Positions 17,632 to 27,672 of a stretch of DNA of 64,000 nucleotides are shown here, piece by piece. The stretch comes from Nitrospiraceae bacterium (GTDB lineage: Bacteria > Nitrospirota > Nitrospiria > Nitrospirales > UBA8639). Every line of letters begins with the position of its first letter. Within the stretch, counting starts at the first letter, position 1. Below the pieces are notes generated by a model. That model ran no database searches and was not told the DNA's origin. It worked only from the letters and a program-made list of their open reading frames with translations. A program made the position numbers and the translations under genes. The stretch spans positions 4,165 through 68,164 of the forward strand of contig JACKFF010000019.1 in the NCBI GenBank assembly GCA_020632595.1. The letters are read 5' to 3'.

Positions 17632-18492
17632 ATGCGCGTCATCCATTCTGTTCGAAATCTGCATAGCTGGAGAAGAAAACAGGAGTCGCTGGACGGCCCA
17701 ATCGGATTTGTCCCCACGATGGGCGCCTTGCATGATGGCCATCTCTCCTTAATACAGCGCGCCCGAAAACACTGTGAGACCGTTGTGGTCAGCGTCTTTG
17801 TCAATCCGCTCCAGTTTGGGGAGGCTGAAGATTTAGACCGCTATCCCCGGAGTTTCCCCGCCGACCGGCGTTTGTGCCGGGAGGCGGGTGTCGATCTGCT
17901 CTTTGCTCCTCCTCCAGAAGAATTCTATCCGGAAAATTTTCAAACAACGGTTACGGTGAATTGTCTCACGCAACGCTGGGAGGGTGAAGCCCGGCCGACC
18001 CATTTTCAGGGCGTGACGACGGTCGTGACGAAATTATTCTGTCTGGTTCGTCCCCACCGCGCCTATTTCGGACAAAAGGATTATCAACAATCCCTGGTGG
18101 TGAACCAGCTCATACATGATCTCAACTGGGATATTCGAATGGTCCTCTGTCCAACGGTGCGGGAATCCGACGGGTTAGCCGTCAGTTCACGCAATCGGTA
18201 CCTTTCAGCCGACCAACGATTGCAAGCCGGGCTCTTATCGAAGGCCTTACGCGAAGGGGGCGATGCCATTAAGAGGGGAGTCCGGAAAGTTCGGACCATC
18301 CAATCCCGGATGGAAAAATTTTTACGCAGCGACCCCGATGTGCATCCGGAGTATCTGGCAATTTGCAATTCCAGGAATCTGGAACCACTGACTCAGGTGC
18401 GTGGAACGGTTGTCATCTTAGGAGCCGTCAGACTGGGAAACATTCGGTTGATTGATAATCTGCTGGTCCGCTGTCCCCGATCACACGGTTAA
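17632..18492 (+). CDS. panC: Pantothenate synthetase
   Basis: A 286-aa enzyme joining pantoate and beta-alanine with ATP. The HIGH-type motif is MGALHDGHLSLI; FVNPLQF, RPHRAYFGQKDYQQ and the KMSKS-like SSRNRYLS follow in order. It starts 3 bases after the folK stop. panB and panD are not present in the window. The 3' end overlaps the convergent TPM gene by 4 bases. Confidence 0.93.
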   Translation: MRVIHSVRNLHSWRRKQESLDGPIGFVPTMGALHDGHLSLIQRARKHCETVVVSVFVNPLQFGEAEDLDRYPRSFPADRRLCREAGVDLLFAPPPEEFYPENFQTTVTVNCLTQRWEGEARPTHFQGVTTVVTKLFCLVRPHRAYFGQKDYQQSLVVNQLIHDLNWDIRMVLCPTVRESDGLAVSSRNRYLSADQRLQAGLLSKALREGGDAIKRGVRKVRTIQSRMEKFLRSDPDVHPEYLAICNSRNLEPLTQVRGTVVILGAVRLGNIRLIDNLLVRCPRSHG

Positions 18493-19133
18493 CCTGGAAT
18501 CAGGTCGTTCGGGAGTTCGTTGGGATTGGGATCGGTGGGACCTGCCGGAAAATATTCGCCTAAGACCTCACCACATAAGGTAATGGCCTGACACAACGAC
18601 TCCACGGGATTCCCTTTGTGAAAGCCTTCTTGAATGAGGGCCAGCATATTCTTCCAGGTCTCCGGGGGAACCCGATCCAGGATAGCGCGGTCTGTCAGAA
18701 TCTCAATCCGGTGTTCGAGTAACGATATAAGAATCAGCACGCCTGTTCCGAGTTCTGTGCGATGCAGACCATGCTCCAGAAATGCCTGATGGGCGCGGAG
18801 GTTCGCTTTATAGGCCATTCGTTCGTTTGAGGTGAGGATCCGAATCACCGGGTCGAATGTTCCCAACCAGAATCCGAGCCCATAGGCCGCCATGACTGTC
18901 AGCAGGAGCCAACCGGCATTGGTGGCATGCCACCCCCAGGACATCCATTCCCATTCAATGGTTATGAGGCCACTGAGCGCGAATAAGGCACAGCCTGCTC
19001 CGGCGCGATATTGCGTCTCCCGGTATCGTGCCGAGCGTTCCACGATCATCGGCACGATTTCTCCACGAGTATGGCGTTCAGCTTCTCTGACGCTGTGTTG
19101 GATGCGTTCCTGATCCTGGTCTGAAAACGTCAT
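18489..19133 (-). CDS. TPM-domain membrane protein
   Basis: A 214-aa protein. The start EAERHTRGEIVPMIVERSARY matches the TPM (TLP18.3/Psb32) beta-alpha pattern, interrupted by two membrane helices (about residues 42-90) before ILTDRAILDRVPPETW completes the domain. It follows the larger TPM gene by 6 bases and ends the lemA operon. LemA-TPM-TPM clusters are common; their role in membrane or envelope quality control is not established. Confidence 0.8.
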   Translation of the reverse strand: MTFSDQDQERIQHSVREAERHTRGEIVPMIVERSARYRETQYRAGAGCALFALSGLITIEWEWMSWGWHATNAGWLLLTVMAAYGLGFWLGTFDPVIRILTSNERMAYKANLRAHQAFLEHGLHRTELGTGVLILISLLEHRIEILTDRAILDRVPPETWKNMLALIQEGFHKGNPVESLCQAITLCGEVLGEYFPAGPTDPNPNELPNDLIPG

Positions 19134-19139
19134 CGTGAA

Positions 19140-20051
19140 TTACCAGCTTCCCGAGGCACCCCCGCCACCAAAGCTGCCTCCGCCTCCACCAAATCCACCA
19201 CTTCCGCCCCCAAACCCTCCCGATCCTCCCATTGGCCAAGACTGTCCGGGCCATCCAACCCTGGAGCCATATCCCAATGCGTTACGAGTCGATGGACCAT
19301 CGACGCTATTGAACAAACCAACAAGAAGAGAGGTTACAACACCGGCGAGCATACCCAGCCAGAGAGCCGCAGGAAAGGCCACTAAAAACGAAAGGAGCAT
19401 GCCTATGACACTCCCATTCACACGTCGCCGTGAGCCGAACAGCAAACCCGTCAAGGTTCCTAAGAAGACCGCTAAGCCAAAAATTTCCCAACGCCCGACA
19501 GGCTCAGCAGCATGATCAGCGGAGGATGGAAGGTTTGTGTACGTCCCTTCGATGGTGCCGAGAATGGCGTGAGTGCCGGCAATGATGCCCTCGGAGAAAT
19601 TCCCCGCCCGAAAACGTGGAACCACCTCATGTCGTATGATTCGGGAACTTTTGGCATCGGTCAACGTGCCTTCCAGCCCATACCCTACTTCGATACGAAC
19701 CCGTTTTTCTTGCATGGCAATCAGGAACAGGACGCCGTTGTCTGTCCCCTTTTGGCCAAGTGCCCAGGCCGTTGCCACCTGATGAGAAAACTCTTCCAGG
19801 GGATGCCCCTCTAACGAGGCAAGCGTGAAAACGGCCACCTGGTTCGAGGTTTTGGATTCATGGGCAGCCAGGGCCGTGTTCAGATCGGAAATGGCCGAAG
19901 GTGAAAGAAGATGGGCCTGGTCTACCACCCGACCGGTGAGAGGAGGAATATCCAGGCTCCACCCGGATGGTGCCAGAAGGAAGATACTCAGGAGCCCCAG
20001 CCAGGCTACCCGGAAAAGGCTCTGCCCTGGTCTCGGCCTCATCATGTTCAT
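19140..20051 (-). CDS. YgcG-like TPM-domain protein with Gly-rich tail
   Basis: A 303-aa membrane-anchored protein. A signal peptide (about residues 1-32) is followed by a TPM domain: LTGRVVDQAHLLSPSAI, then QVAVFTLASLEG and RVRIEVGYGLEGTLTDA. Two membrane helices lie near residues 190-235. The C-terminus is a low-complexity GGSGGFGGGSGGFGGGGG tail ending in W, typical of YgcG proteins. It lies 24 bases after lemA. Confidence 0.85.
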   Translation of the reverse strand: MNMMRPRPGQSLFRVAWLGLLSIFLLAPSGWSLDIPPLTGRVVDQAHLLSPSAISDLNTALAAHESKTSNQVAVFTLASLEGHPLEEFSHQVATAWALGQKGTDNGVLFLIAMQEKRVRIEVGYGLEGTLTDAKSSRIIRHEVVPRFRAGNFSEGIIAGTHAILGTIEGTYTNLPSSADHAAEPVGRWEIFGLAVFLGTLTGLLFGSRRRVNGSVIGMLLSFLVAFPAALWLGMLAGVVTSLLVGLFNSVDGPSTRNALGYGSRVGWPGQSWPMGGSGGFGGGSGGFGGGGGSFGGGGASGSW

Positions 20052-20075
20052 GCCGTCCGGTGTCCCGATGTCAGG

Positions 20076-20672
20076 TTAAAACTTCACCTCGGGAGGTGTC
20101 GACACCGCTTTTTCATCAGCGACGGTAAAGCTTGGTTTCACCTCAAGTCCCAGGAGGTATTTGGCGGTCAGATTCGTCGGAAAAAATCGAACGCCCTTAT
20201 TGAACTCCGCGACCTTGTCGATATAGCGCTTACGGGCGACCGTGATACGATTTTCCGTGCCTTCCAGTTGGCTTTGGAGATCACGGAAATTTTCGTTGGC
20301 TTTGAGATCAGGATATTTTTCCACGACAACCATCAGGCGGGAAAGGGCGGAAGAAAGCCCTTGCTGGGCTTCCTGAAATTTCTGAAACACACTCGGGTCT
20401 TTTAAGGCTTCAGGTGTCAGTGTCAGGCCGGCGACTTGAGAGCGGGCCTGTGTGACCCCTTCTAAGGTTTCCTTTTCGTGAGCCGCATACCCTTTGACTG
20501 TCGCCACAAGATTGGGAATTAAATCGGCCCGGCGCTGGTATTGGTTCAAGACTTCGCTCCAGGCGGCATTGGTTTCTTCGTCCAGTCCTTGGAGGTCATT
20601 ATAGCCGCATCCGCTCAGGAACAAGGGCAAGACGAGCAATCCAAGCACCAGGCACTTGAGAATTCTTTCCAT
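20076..20672 (-). CDS. lemA: LemA family lipoprotein
   Basis: A 198-aa protein with a lipobox-like LFLSGCGYN (Cys about 22). The helical LemA domain has the blocks WSEVLNQYQRRADLIPNLV, YAAHEKETLEGVTQAR and LQSQLEGTENRITVARKRY. AAAGGAG precedes the ATG. It heads an operon with two TPM genes, the usual neighbours. A membrane-anchored scaffold role is inferred; biochemical function is unknown. Confidence 0.88.
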   Translation of the reverse strand: MERILKCLVLGLLVLPLFLSGCGYNDLQGLDEETNAAWSEVLNQYQRRADLIPNLVATVKGYAAHEKETLEGVTQARSQVAGLTLTPEALKDPSVFQKFQEAQQGLSSALSRLMVVVEKYPDLKANENFRDLQSQLEGTENRITVARKRYIDKVAEFNKGVRFFPTNLTAKYLLGLEVKPSFTVADEKAVSTPPEVKF

Positions 20673-20869
20673 CGTTCATTTCTCCTTTACCAGCAAGCTG
20701 GATGTTCAGCAAAATAAACCGCCCCCAAAGAGATAGACATTACATTCTTGAAAACAAGGAAATGAACAATCCAGGTAACAGGAGGATCCTCGCTGGAATC
20801 GGATTGCTGTAAGAAGTCCAGGTATATCCGGCCGGATTGCACGCTGTCATGTTGGTAAGGCCCGCAATG

Positions 20870-21259
20870 CTAAAGAGATTCACCGGAAGCCATTTGTGCG
20901 GCTAACAGATCCTCAAGCCGGGCCGGGGAGTAGGTTGGGGGTTTGACCCATTTGCCGTCTTCCCGTTTGTGCCCGCCAACTTTACTCATGTTCGACCGGT
21001 GGACTTCCTGGAAGACCGGTTCCATGTCAATGCCAAGAGATACGGCGGTGCCATAGACGACATACAATAAATCCGCAAGTTCCTTCGCAATAGACGGTAA
21101 GTCTTTTTCCTGCATGGCTTCCTGCAGTTCATCGAATTCTTCCTGGATGAGACGTTTCCGAAGGATTCGGGTTGGTTCATCCGGAATAGAGGGAGTAGGA
21201 GACACGTGGATCTCGAATTGCTTGTGGAATTCCTGGACCATGCGTTGCGCGTCGTTCAA
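20870..21259 (-). CDS. MazG-like nucleoside triphosphate pyrophosphohydrolase
   Basis: A 129-aa all-alpha NTP pyrophosphohydrolase. The metal-binding motifs are LIQEEFDELQEA and, one helix later, KELADLLYVVYGTAVSLG, completed by EVHRSNMSKVG. The form is closest to phosphoribosyl-ATP pyrophosphatase-like and phage MazG-type enzymes that clean up non-canonical or excess NTPs. It is 50 bases after the glycerate kinase start on the same strand. Substrate unknown. Confidence 0.75.
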   Translation of the reverse strand: MNDAQRMVQEFHKQFEIHVSPTPSIPDEPTRILRKRLIQEEFDELQEAMQEKDLPSIAKELADLLYVVYGTAVSLGIDMEPVFQEVHRSNMSKVGGHKREDGKWVKPPTYSPARLEDLLAAQMASGESL

Positions 21260-21309
21260 TGTTCTTGACCTCCTCTGGCACCTACAAAGGCGCAGAAATG
21301 AAAAATAAT

Positions 21310-22680
21310 TTATGAAATGGCGACGATCAGATAAATGTCGTTCACGTTCGTGCCGGTTGGGCCGGTCATGATGTGGCCGCGGATCTGTTGGAAGATGGTA
21401 TAGCTGTCATGTTCATGTAATGCCTGCTCAATTGAGAGCCCTTTCTTCTTGGCCCGCTGAACCGTCTTCCCATCGACGACCGCACCGGCCGCGTCGGTTG
21501 GGCCATCTGTCCCATCAGTGCCAAACCCTGCCACAAATACATTTGTGAGTCCAGCCAATTCCCCGGCTGCCGCCAGGACGCATTCCTGTGCCCGCCCACC
21601 TCGGCCTTTTCCGTTCACGGTGACCGTCGGTTCTCCTCCGGCGATGAGACAGGCTGGTGGATGAACCGGGTTGCCGAATTCGACGAGGTCTCTGGCGAAA
21701 CCTCCCAGGATGCTGCCGATCTCCTTTGCCTCCCCTTGCAAGGGATAGGGAAGAATGAAGGGTTTGAGTCCTAACCGCTTGGCAGTTTTGGCCACGCCCT
21801 CGAGAGCCTGGCGGTTGTTGGCAAGCACAATATGCCGATTTCGTAACGACTGCCTTCTGGTTGGTTTCTTGGGTGCCCGAAGGGACTTGGTGAGACCTTG
21901 TTGTAAGTGGCGTTGTAAGGCTTCAGGCACTTTGCGCCAAATCGAATATTGTTGAAGAATATCGATGGCATCCTGGAACGTGGAGGGATCTGTGACTGTC
22001 GGGCCGGATCCGATGGTGGAAAGGTCATCTCCTAACACATCGGACATGATTAAGGTCAGGATCGTCGCCGGGGTGGATTGGGCTAATTGTCCACCTTTGA
22101 TGGCGGATATATGTTTCCGGACAACATTTATCTCATGAATGGTAGCTCCGGATTGCAGGAGTAACTCGGTGGTCCGTCGTTTGGCAGCTAAGGTGAGACC
22201 GATTGATGGGGCGCAGAGCAGGCTTGAAGCTCCACCCGAAAGGAGAACAATCAACAAGTCATCTTGAGCGAGCGATTGAGTCAGTGCCAGGAGTTGTTTC
22301 GTGGCCTTTACCCCTCGTCTGTCCGGAATCGGATGTGCGGCATGACACATGCGAATCCTATGGCATGGGGTATCGTGTCCGTCCGGGATAATGACCATTC
22401 CGCCTTCAAGCCGATCTCCGAGCATCTGTTCCAGGGCCATCGCCATCGGCGCAGAAGCTTTTCCGGCTCCGACGCAGACGATGCGACTATGGTGGGTCAG
22501 GTCGTAGTGGAAATCATGAACCTGAAGGCGGTTCCTGGTGAGATGGAGAGTATTTGCGATGGCGAGAGCAGGATTACACGCCTCCAGGCCCGCATCAATG
22601 AGGGATTCCAACATTCGTTTTGTGTGCGGATTGGCATGTTGGACGATGACCCGTGGTTTTTTGAGGTGTGATTCTGACAT
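21310..22680 (-). CDS. Glycerate 2-kinase (MOFRL/DUF4147 family)
   Basis: A 456-aa kinase of the GckA/TtuD type, forming 2-phosphoglycerate from D-glycerate. The N-terminal domain has VCVGAGKASAPMA and VLLSGGASSLLCAP; the MOFRL domain has GGEPTVTVNGKGRGGRAQECVLAAA and FGTDGTDGPTDAAGAVVD. Length is normal. It may link serine or glyoxylate metabolism to lower glycolysis. MazG follows on the same strand. Confidence 0.88.
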   Translation of the reverse strand: MSESHLKKPRVIVQHANPHTKRMLESLIDAGLEACNPALAIANTLHLTRNRLQVHDFHYDLTHHSRIVCVGAGKASAPMAMALEQMLGDRLEGGMVIIPDGHDTPCHRIRMCHAAHPIPDRRGVKATKQLLALTQSLAQDDLLIVLLSGGASSLLCAPSIGLTLAAKRRTTELLLQSGATIHEINVVRKHISAIKGGQLAQSTPATILTLIMSDVLGDDLSTIGSGPTVTDPSTFQDAIDILQQYSIWRKVPEALQRHLQQGLTKSLRAPKKPTRRQSLRNRHIVLANNRQALEGVAKTAKRLGLKPFILPYPLQGEAKEIGSILGGFARDLVEFGNPVHPPACLIAGGEPTVTVNGKGRGGRAQECVLAAAGELAGLTNVFVAGFGTDGTDGPTDAAGAVVDGKTVQRAKKKGLSIEQALHEHDSYTIFQQIRGHIMTGPTGTNVNDIYLIVAIS

Positions 22681-22889
22681 GGTAGTGATTAATCAGGAAT
22701 TCATAATGAAGAGCGTGATGGCTTTTGGGGCTGTGTTGTCTGCAATGTAGCATATTATCAATAGAAACGAGTTTGAAAAATATACGGTGAGATTTTGTCA
22801 CCCTGAGTCAAAACAAGGAGTCTTTCCGAAAATGATAAAGGTCGTGGGGTCGTTCACCCGGTACCTGAAGGAATAGCCCCGAATACCAT

Positions 22890-25361
22890 TTAGTGGGAAG
22901 AAGAGGAGATAGAGGATATCCGCCCTGGCTGGTCAGGGGTTTGTCCGGTTGCCAGGGGAGATTGACGCCAGAGTCTTTGGTGAACCATGTTGCTCAGTTC
23001 GATCAGCGAATAGGGTTTGGTAATCACCCCGACGAATCCATGAGAGGCATAATTGGCCATGATGGGATCATTTGAATATCCGCTGGAGACGAGCGCCTTG
23101 ACCTGTGGGTCAAGTTGTTGCAATCGTGTCAAGGTTCCCATACCGCCAAGTTTTCCCGGGACTGTTAAGTCTAAGATCACTAAGAGAAATGGCCTATGAG
23201 TCTCCATGGCCTGTTGATAGAGGGCCACCGCTTCTTCTCCATCCTTTGCGATCATCACTTCGTATCCACAATGCGATAACATTTCTCGTGCCATGACTCG
23301 TATAGATTCTTCATCATCCATGACTAAAATTTTTCCCTGTCCCCGACGAATGCCCAGGTTCAAGGATTTGGGCGATGAGGTGGCCTTGGGAGATGCAGGA
23401 AAGTAGAGTGTGAAGGTGGTGCCTCCTCCGACCTGGGAGTCCACGGTCACATGACCGGCATGTTTTTTGACAATGGCATAGGTGGAAGCCAAGCCCAATC
23501 CGTGTCCCGACGACTTTGTCGTAAAGTATGGCTCAAAGATTTTGGGCAAATGATCTTCGGCGATTCCGATTCCTTCGTCGGTGATGGTGACTTTCACATA
23601 GGGGCCGGCTGAAAGAGGCAGAGGGCTTCTGACGTCCGGATCGGACAATTGGATGTTTTCGGCGCGAATGGTGATTGTTCCTCCGTGGGGCATCGCATGG
23701 ATGGCATTCATAAGGAGATTTTGCATCACCTGATTGATTTGCCCCGGGTCGGCTTCAACGACCCATAGGTTTGGATCCGCCCATGTTTGGCAAATAAGCG
23801 ATGAACCGGAAAGAGCCAGTTCGGAAGATTCCTTGATCAACTCGGATAAGGCCACCGGTTGCTTAATGGGATCGCCGCCCTTCGAGAATGTGAGCAATTG
23901 GTGCGTGAGGTGTTTGGCGTGGAGAGCCGCACGTTCAGCTCGTTCTAAGTAGGACTGGTGTTCCTGGGAAAATGGCAGGATTTGTTTGGTTAGAGTAATA
24001 TTTCCCAGTATCGTTGTCAGGAAATTGTTGAAATCATGAGCGATGCCGCCGGCGAGATTTCCCACCGATTCCAATTTTTGGGAACGAAGCAATTGAGATT
24101 CCAGACGCTGTTTTTCCTCTTCAATTTTTTTGCGTTCTGTCACATCTCTTGTGACTCCCGTAATGCCTATGGGGAGATTGTTTTTGTCGAGCAGGAGGCT
24201 TCCCCGCACTTCCGCCCAGATTGAGGATCCATTGTGATGTTGGTGTTCCAAGACTAGCAAAAACGACTGATTTGGTTTGTAAGTACGGGATTGGTAATGA
24301 GCGCGTTCTTGTTGAATGGCCTCTCTCAGAGTGACCATGGAAGCAGACGTCAGAATAGTCTCCGGCGAAAGCGTGTCAAGGGCATGACCCGAATACCCCA
24401 ACAACCGTTCCAGAGAAGGGCTGATGTAGGAGAACCTCGATCCCTCCAGGTTCATGACCCAAATGACATCGGATATTCTTTCCACCACCATTCGATACCG
24501 GGCTTCCGATTTTTGCAAATCGGCAGTCCGGACCCCCACAAGAGTTTCAAGGTGGTCTTTGTGATGAAGGAGTTCTTTTTCGATGTCTATGCGGGTCTGG
24601 ATTTCCTGACTTAATGAACGATTGAGCGCTTCGGCTTGAGAGTGGGCCTGTTCCAATTGATGAATCAATCGAAAGTTCTCTTTTTCCAGGGTGAGCGTGT
24701 TTTTTATCATGAAAAAATTTCGGTAGGCGGTGACCGTTATCACAGCGAGAAAGGTGAAACCCATGATCCCCACGGCTTGATGGGGAGGGTCACCCTGCGC
24801 GAAAAATTGATAGGTGAGAGGCAGGGTTGTGGGAAGACTGTAGGCCAAAAAAGCCGGAAAATAGGCTGCATGGACGGCGGTCGAGCCCGCCGCCATTCCT
24901 CCCAGCACCAAGGCTAAAAACATTTGATGGCTTGGTGAAGAAGGGGGGTAGAGTGCAATGCCGGCCATGCCCCAAATCAGTCCGGAGGCACAATTTCCCG
25001 CAACAAACCAGGCCAACCATGTACTTGGGTGTAACAGGGGTTTCGATGCGCGGCGATAGGCCAGGACCAAACCTGACCAGAGAACATTAATCCCCACAAT
25101 GCCGACGATCCATTCCGACACGATCTTGGTCGGAATGACATCCATGAGAATAGATGCGACCAGCCCACAATTAATGATGGAGGCCAGAATGGCCATCGGG
25201 ACCAAGGAAAACAGTTGATGAACCTGTTGACGACGAAGTTCGATGAAGGAGTGAGCAGGGGAAGGGGTTCCAGAGGATCTCATGGGGGTCGGATCCGGCC
25301 GAGTCAGCATCAACGCTATTCCACTATCTAAGGAGTCCAGGCGTAGACAGCACCCCGGCAT
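22890..25361 (-). CDS. Membrane hybrid sensor histidine kinase (PAS, HisKA, HATPase, REC)
   Basis: An 823-aa protein. Six or so membrane helices fill about residues 50-220 (a MASE-like sensor), then a coiled coil near 230-285, a PAS domain at about 288-415 ending in GITGVTRDVTERK, HisKA with AGGIAHDFNNF (phospho-His about 442), HATPase with DEGIGIAEDHLPKIFEPYFTTK, and a receiver domain with ILDLTVPGKLGG (Asp about 731). The stimulus is unknown and no output regulator is adjacent, so phosphotransfer may end in its own receiver. The start is unsure; Met codons at residues 18 and 27 are alternatives. Confidence 0.88.
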   Translation of the reverse strand: MPGCCLRLDSLDSGIALMLTRPDPTPMRSSGTPSPAHSFIELRRQQVHQLFSLVPMAILASIINCGLVASILMDVIPTKIVSEWIVGIVGINVLWSGLVLAYRRASKPLLHPSTWLAWFVAGNCASGLIWGMAGIALYPPSSPSHQMFLALVLGGMAAGSTAVHAAYFPAFLAYSLPTTLPLTYQFFAQGDPPHQAVGIMGFTFLAVITVTAYRNFFMIKNTLTLEKENFRLIHQLEQAHSQAEALNRSLSQEIQTRIDIEKELLHHKDHLETLVGVRTADLQKSEARYRMVVERISDVIWVMNLEGSRFSYISPSLERLLGYSGHALDTLSPETILTSASMVTLREAIQQERAHYQSRTYKPNQSFLLVLEHQHHNGSSIWAEVRGSLLLDKNNLPIGITGVTRDVTERKKIEEEKQRLESQLLRSQKLESVGNLAGGIAHDFNNFLTTILGNITLTKQILPFSQEHQSYLERAERAALHAKHLTHQLLTFSKGGDPIKQPVALSELIKESSELALSGSSLICQTWADPNLWVVEADPGQINQVMQNLLMNAIHAMPHGGTITIRAENIQLSDPDVRSPLPLSAGPYVKVTITDEGIGIAEDHLPKIFEPYFTTKSSGHGLGLASTYAIVKKHAGHVTVDSQVGGGTTFTLYFPASPKATSSPKSLNLGIRRGQGKILVMDDEESIRVMAREMLSHCGYEVMIAKDGEEAVALYQQAMETHRPFLLVILDLTVPGKLGGMGTLTRLQQLDPQVKALVSSGYSNDPIMANYASHGFVGVITKPYSLIELSNMVHQRLWRQSPLATGQTPDQPGRISSISSSSH

Positions 25362-25600
25362 GGACCGTTCATACCGTCGTCAACCTGATGAAAAAGGGAT
25401 ACCCGGGATGGAATGCCCCTTCTTTTGTCCTATAGCCTGCCTTTCATCAATGACTATGTCAAGACGACTGGCGTGTCGGGATAAAGAAAGGAACATAGGA
25501 TAAGGGGATAGGAGGACGTGTGATTAGGTGCAGAGAGCCTTAATCGGGATTTCCCGGGTTGGGGCTGATTGATGTCTGTCTATGATACGATCACCATAGG

Positions 25601-26287
25601 ATGAAACCGTTGACGCTTCTCCAGAAGACCATTACTGACTGTACGACCTGTCAACGTTTGACGACCTATCGTCAAGCCGTGGCCAAGGAAAAGGTCAAAC
25701 GGTTTCGGGATTGGGTATATTGGGGACGGCCCATTGCAGGGTTCGGCGATCCCAAGGCTCAGGTCTTCGTGGTGGGCTTGGCCCCTGCGGCCCATGGAGG
25801 AAACCGCACGGGACGGGTGTTTACCGGTGATCGAAGCGGAGACTGGTTGTATGAAGCGTTGCATGCGTTCGGGTTTGCCAACCAGCCGGATTCGACCCAC
25901 CGGGAGGATGGGCTCACGCTGAAGGATTGTTATGTCGCAGCGGTGGTACGCTGTGCCCCTCCGGCCAATAAACCCACAAAAGACGAATTCGCTGCCTGCC
26001 GTCCCTATTTGCAGGAAGAAATACGATTATTGCGGCGGGTCAAAGTTGTTGTGGCGCTTGGGAAGATTGCCTTTGATGAATACTTGCGAACCTGCCGAAT
26101 CATGGGTTGTCAGATGCCTTCTCCCGGACCGAAGTTCAGCCATGGGGCTCAATATGCCTTATCCTGGGGTGTGACCCTGGTCGGGTCTTACCATCCCAGT
26201 CAGCAAAATACCTTTACGGGTACACTCACCCGTCCCATGTTTCATGGGATTTTTAGCACGGTTCGCAAGCTGCTTACACCATCCTGA
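25601..26287 (+). CDS. Family-5 uracil-DNA glycosylase (UdgB-like)
   Basis: A 228-aa DNA repair enzyme. The first motif, VVGLAPAAHGGNRTGRVFTG, has Ala where family-4 enzymes have the catalytic acid, as in UdgB, and the second is SYHPSQQNTFTG. CTTCQRL at the N-terminus, with later cysteines (RCAPPA, AACRPY), supplies the 4Fe-4S site. UdgB enzymes remove uracil, hypoxanthine and other deaminated bases. The gene diverges from the histidine kinase. Confidence 0.88.
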   Translation: MKPLTLLQKTITDCTTCQRLTTYRQAVAKEKVKRFRDWVYWGRPIAGFGDPKAQVFVVGLAPAAHGGNRTGRVFTGDRSGDWLYEALHAFGFANQPDSTHREDGLTLKDCYVAAVVRCAPPANKPTKDEFAACRPYLQEEIRLLRRVKVVVALGKIAFDEYLRTCRIMGCQMPSPGPKFSHGAQYALSWGVTLVGSYHPSQQNTFTGTLTRPMFHGIFSTVRKLLTPS

Positions 26288-26319
26288 CCGTTACGGGCTC
26301 CTCTGAGAAGATGGTCCGA

Positions 26320-26973
26320 TCAGGTCTTGCTGGAGGGCCTGGCTTCCCAATCCGAGAGAAACTTTTTTAAACCATTATCTGTTAACGGATGTTTGACGAG
26401 CTGTTGAAATACGCCAAAGGGCATCGTGCAAATATGCCCGCCGGTCAGAGCCGCTTCGACGACATGTTGGGGGTGGCGAACGCTGGCGACGAGAACCTGT
26501 GTGGCGAAATTATAGTTTTCATAGATCGTCAGGATTTGTCGAATGAGCTCCATGCCATTGGAACTGATGTCGTCCAATCGGCCTATGAACGGCGACACGC
26601 ACCATGCCCCGGCTTTGGCGGCCAATAAGGCTTGAGTTGGCGAGAAGCATAATGTGACGTTGACCCGGATTCCTTCGCTGGACAGTTGCTTGGTGGCCTT
26701 GAGCCCTTCCGGAATGAGTGGACATTTTACCACAATATTTTTGTGAATCTTCGCTAATTCTTTTCCTTCCTTGACCATGGCCGCAGCCTCAACACTGACC
26801 ACTTCAGCGCTGATGGGCCCATCCACAATTCCGCAAATTTCCAGGAGGAGTTCCTTGAAATCACGCCCTTCTTTTGAGACAAGCGAAGGGTTGGTGGTGA
26901 TGCCGTCTACCAGGCCATAACTGGCCGCTTCACGGATCTCTTTGACACTTCCGGTATCGAGATACAGCTTCAT
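26320..26973 (-). CDS. Transaldolase / fructose-6-phosphate aldolase family protein
   Basis: A 217-aa single-domain TIM-barrel aldolase. The start at 26973 (MKLYLDTGSVKEI) follows AAAAGGGG and matches the family; the longer frame from 27057 does not. DGITTNPSLVSKEG is the nucleotide-free sugar-phosphate loop, VVKCPLIPEGLKA holds the Schiff-base lysine, and NVTLCFSPTQALLAAKAG and ASVRHPQHVVEAAL follow. It may serve the pentose phosphate pathway with pgl at 27673. FSA and small transaldolases cannot be separated safely by eye. Confidence 0.88.
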   Translation of the reverse strand: MKLYLDTGSVKEIREAASYGLVDGITTNPSLVSKEGRDFKELLLEICGIVDGPISAEVVSVEAAAMVKEGKELAKIHKNIVVKCPLIPEGLKATKQLSSEGIRVNVTLCFSPTQALLAAKAGAWCVSPFIGRLDDISSNGMELIRQILTIYENYNFATQVLVASVRHPQHVVEAALTGGHICTMPFGVFQQLVKHPLTDNGLKKFLSDWEARPSSKT

Positions 26974-27241
26974 ATCGAATCCCCTTTTTAGGTTTTGAGC
27001 TGGTGTTGCCTGAGTGGTCTCGTATCCCATTGTAATCCACCCCTCTGTCTTGTACAAATTTTCCTATCCATTGGCGGGAAGAAAAATTTAAGTGAAAAGC
27101 CTGCCTGACAGATGAGAAAACGGAGGATTCTTTTACCTCGATGGATCAGGTTGTTTGACTGGTAGAGGATCGAAGGCTAGAATTTTCAAACACATAGAGA
27201 GCGTGTCCGGATTTCAGCCATTGTCGGGGAAGGAGACGGGT

Positions 27242-27553
27242 GTGGTCTACAAATATTTGCTGATATGTCTGATGGTATTGCTTTGTGCCGGTTGTGGAGG
27301 GAATCCGTATTTGGATGCCTCCCTTGATCCCGCCAAATTTGAAGGAAAAGACAAGGCCTGGTTCGAAGAAAACTGGGGAAAGCCGAGCGGGAAATCCGCT
27401 CGATTCTTTGGAGGAGAAACCTGGGTGTATTCACGCATTTCCGGTGGTGAGTCCCGATTTCCCTACTTTAATTTTTCCCCGAATCAATGTCACATTAATT
27501 TAGATTTTGACAAAGAAGGCAAGCTGGAAGATTATGATTATACGGATTGCTAA
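27242..27553 (+). CDS. Small lipoprotein of unknown function
   Basis: A 103-aa protein. The GTG at 27242 is taken as start since AAGGAG lies about 7 bases before it and the peptide then begins VVYKYLLICLMVLLCAGCGG, a lipoprotein signal with Cys about 18. The mature part (WFEENWGKPSGKSARFFGGETWVYSR) has the texture of SmpA/BamE-like small outer-membrane lipoproteins, but this is weak. It precedes pgl. Confidence 0.65.
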   Translation: MVYKYLLICLMVLLCAGCGGNPYLDASLDPAKFEGKDKAWFEENWGKPSGKSARFFGGETWVYSRISGGESRFPYFNFSPNQCHINLDFDKEGKLEDYDYTDC

Positions 27554-27672
27554 GGACTCTCGTGCCTGCTCAATCTGCCAGGGTTGAGGAGATCCTTCTG
27601 CTAAATATGCCATTCCAAAAGGGTTTTCTTTCTTTAGAATTTCTGTACGCCCTTTGAACGTAGGAGTCTGGA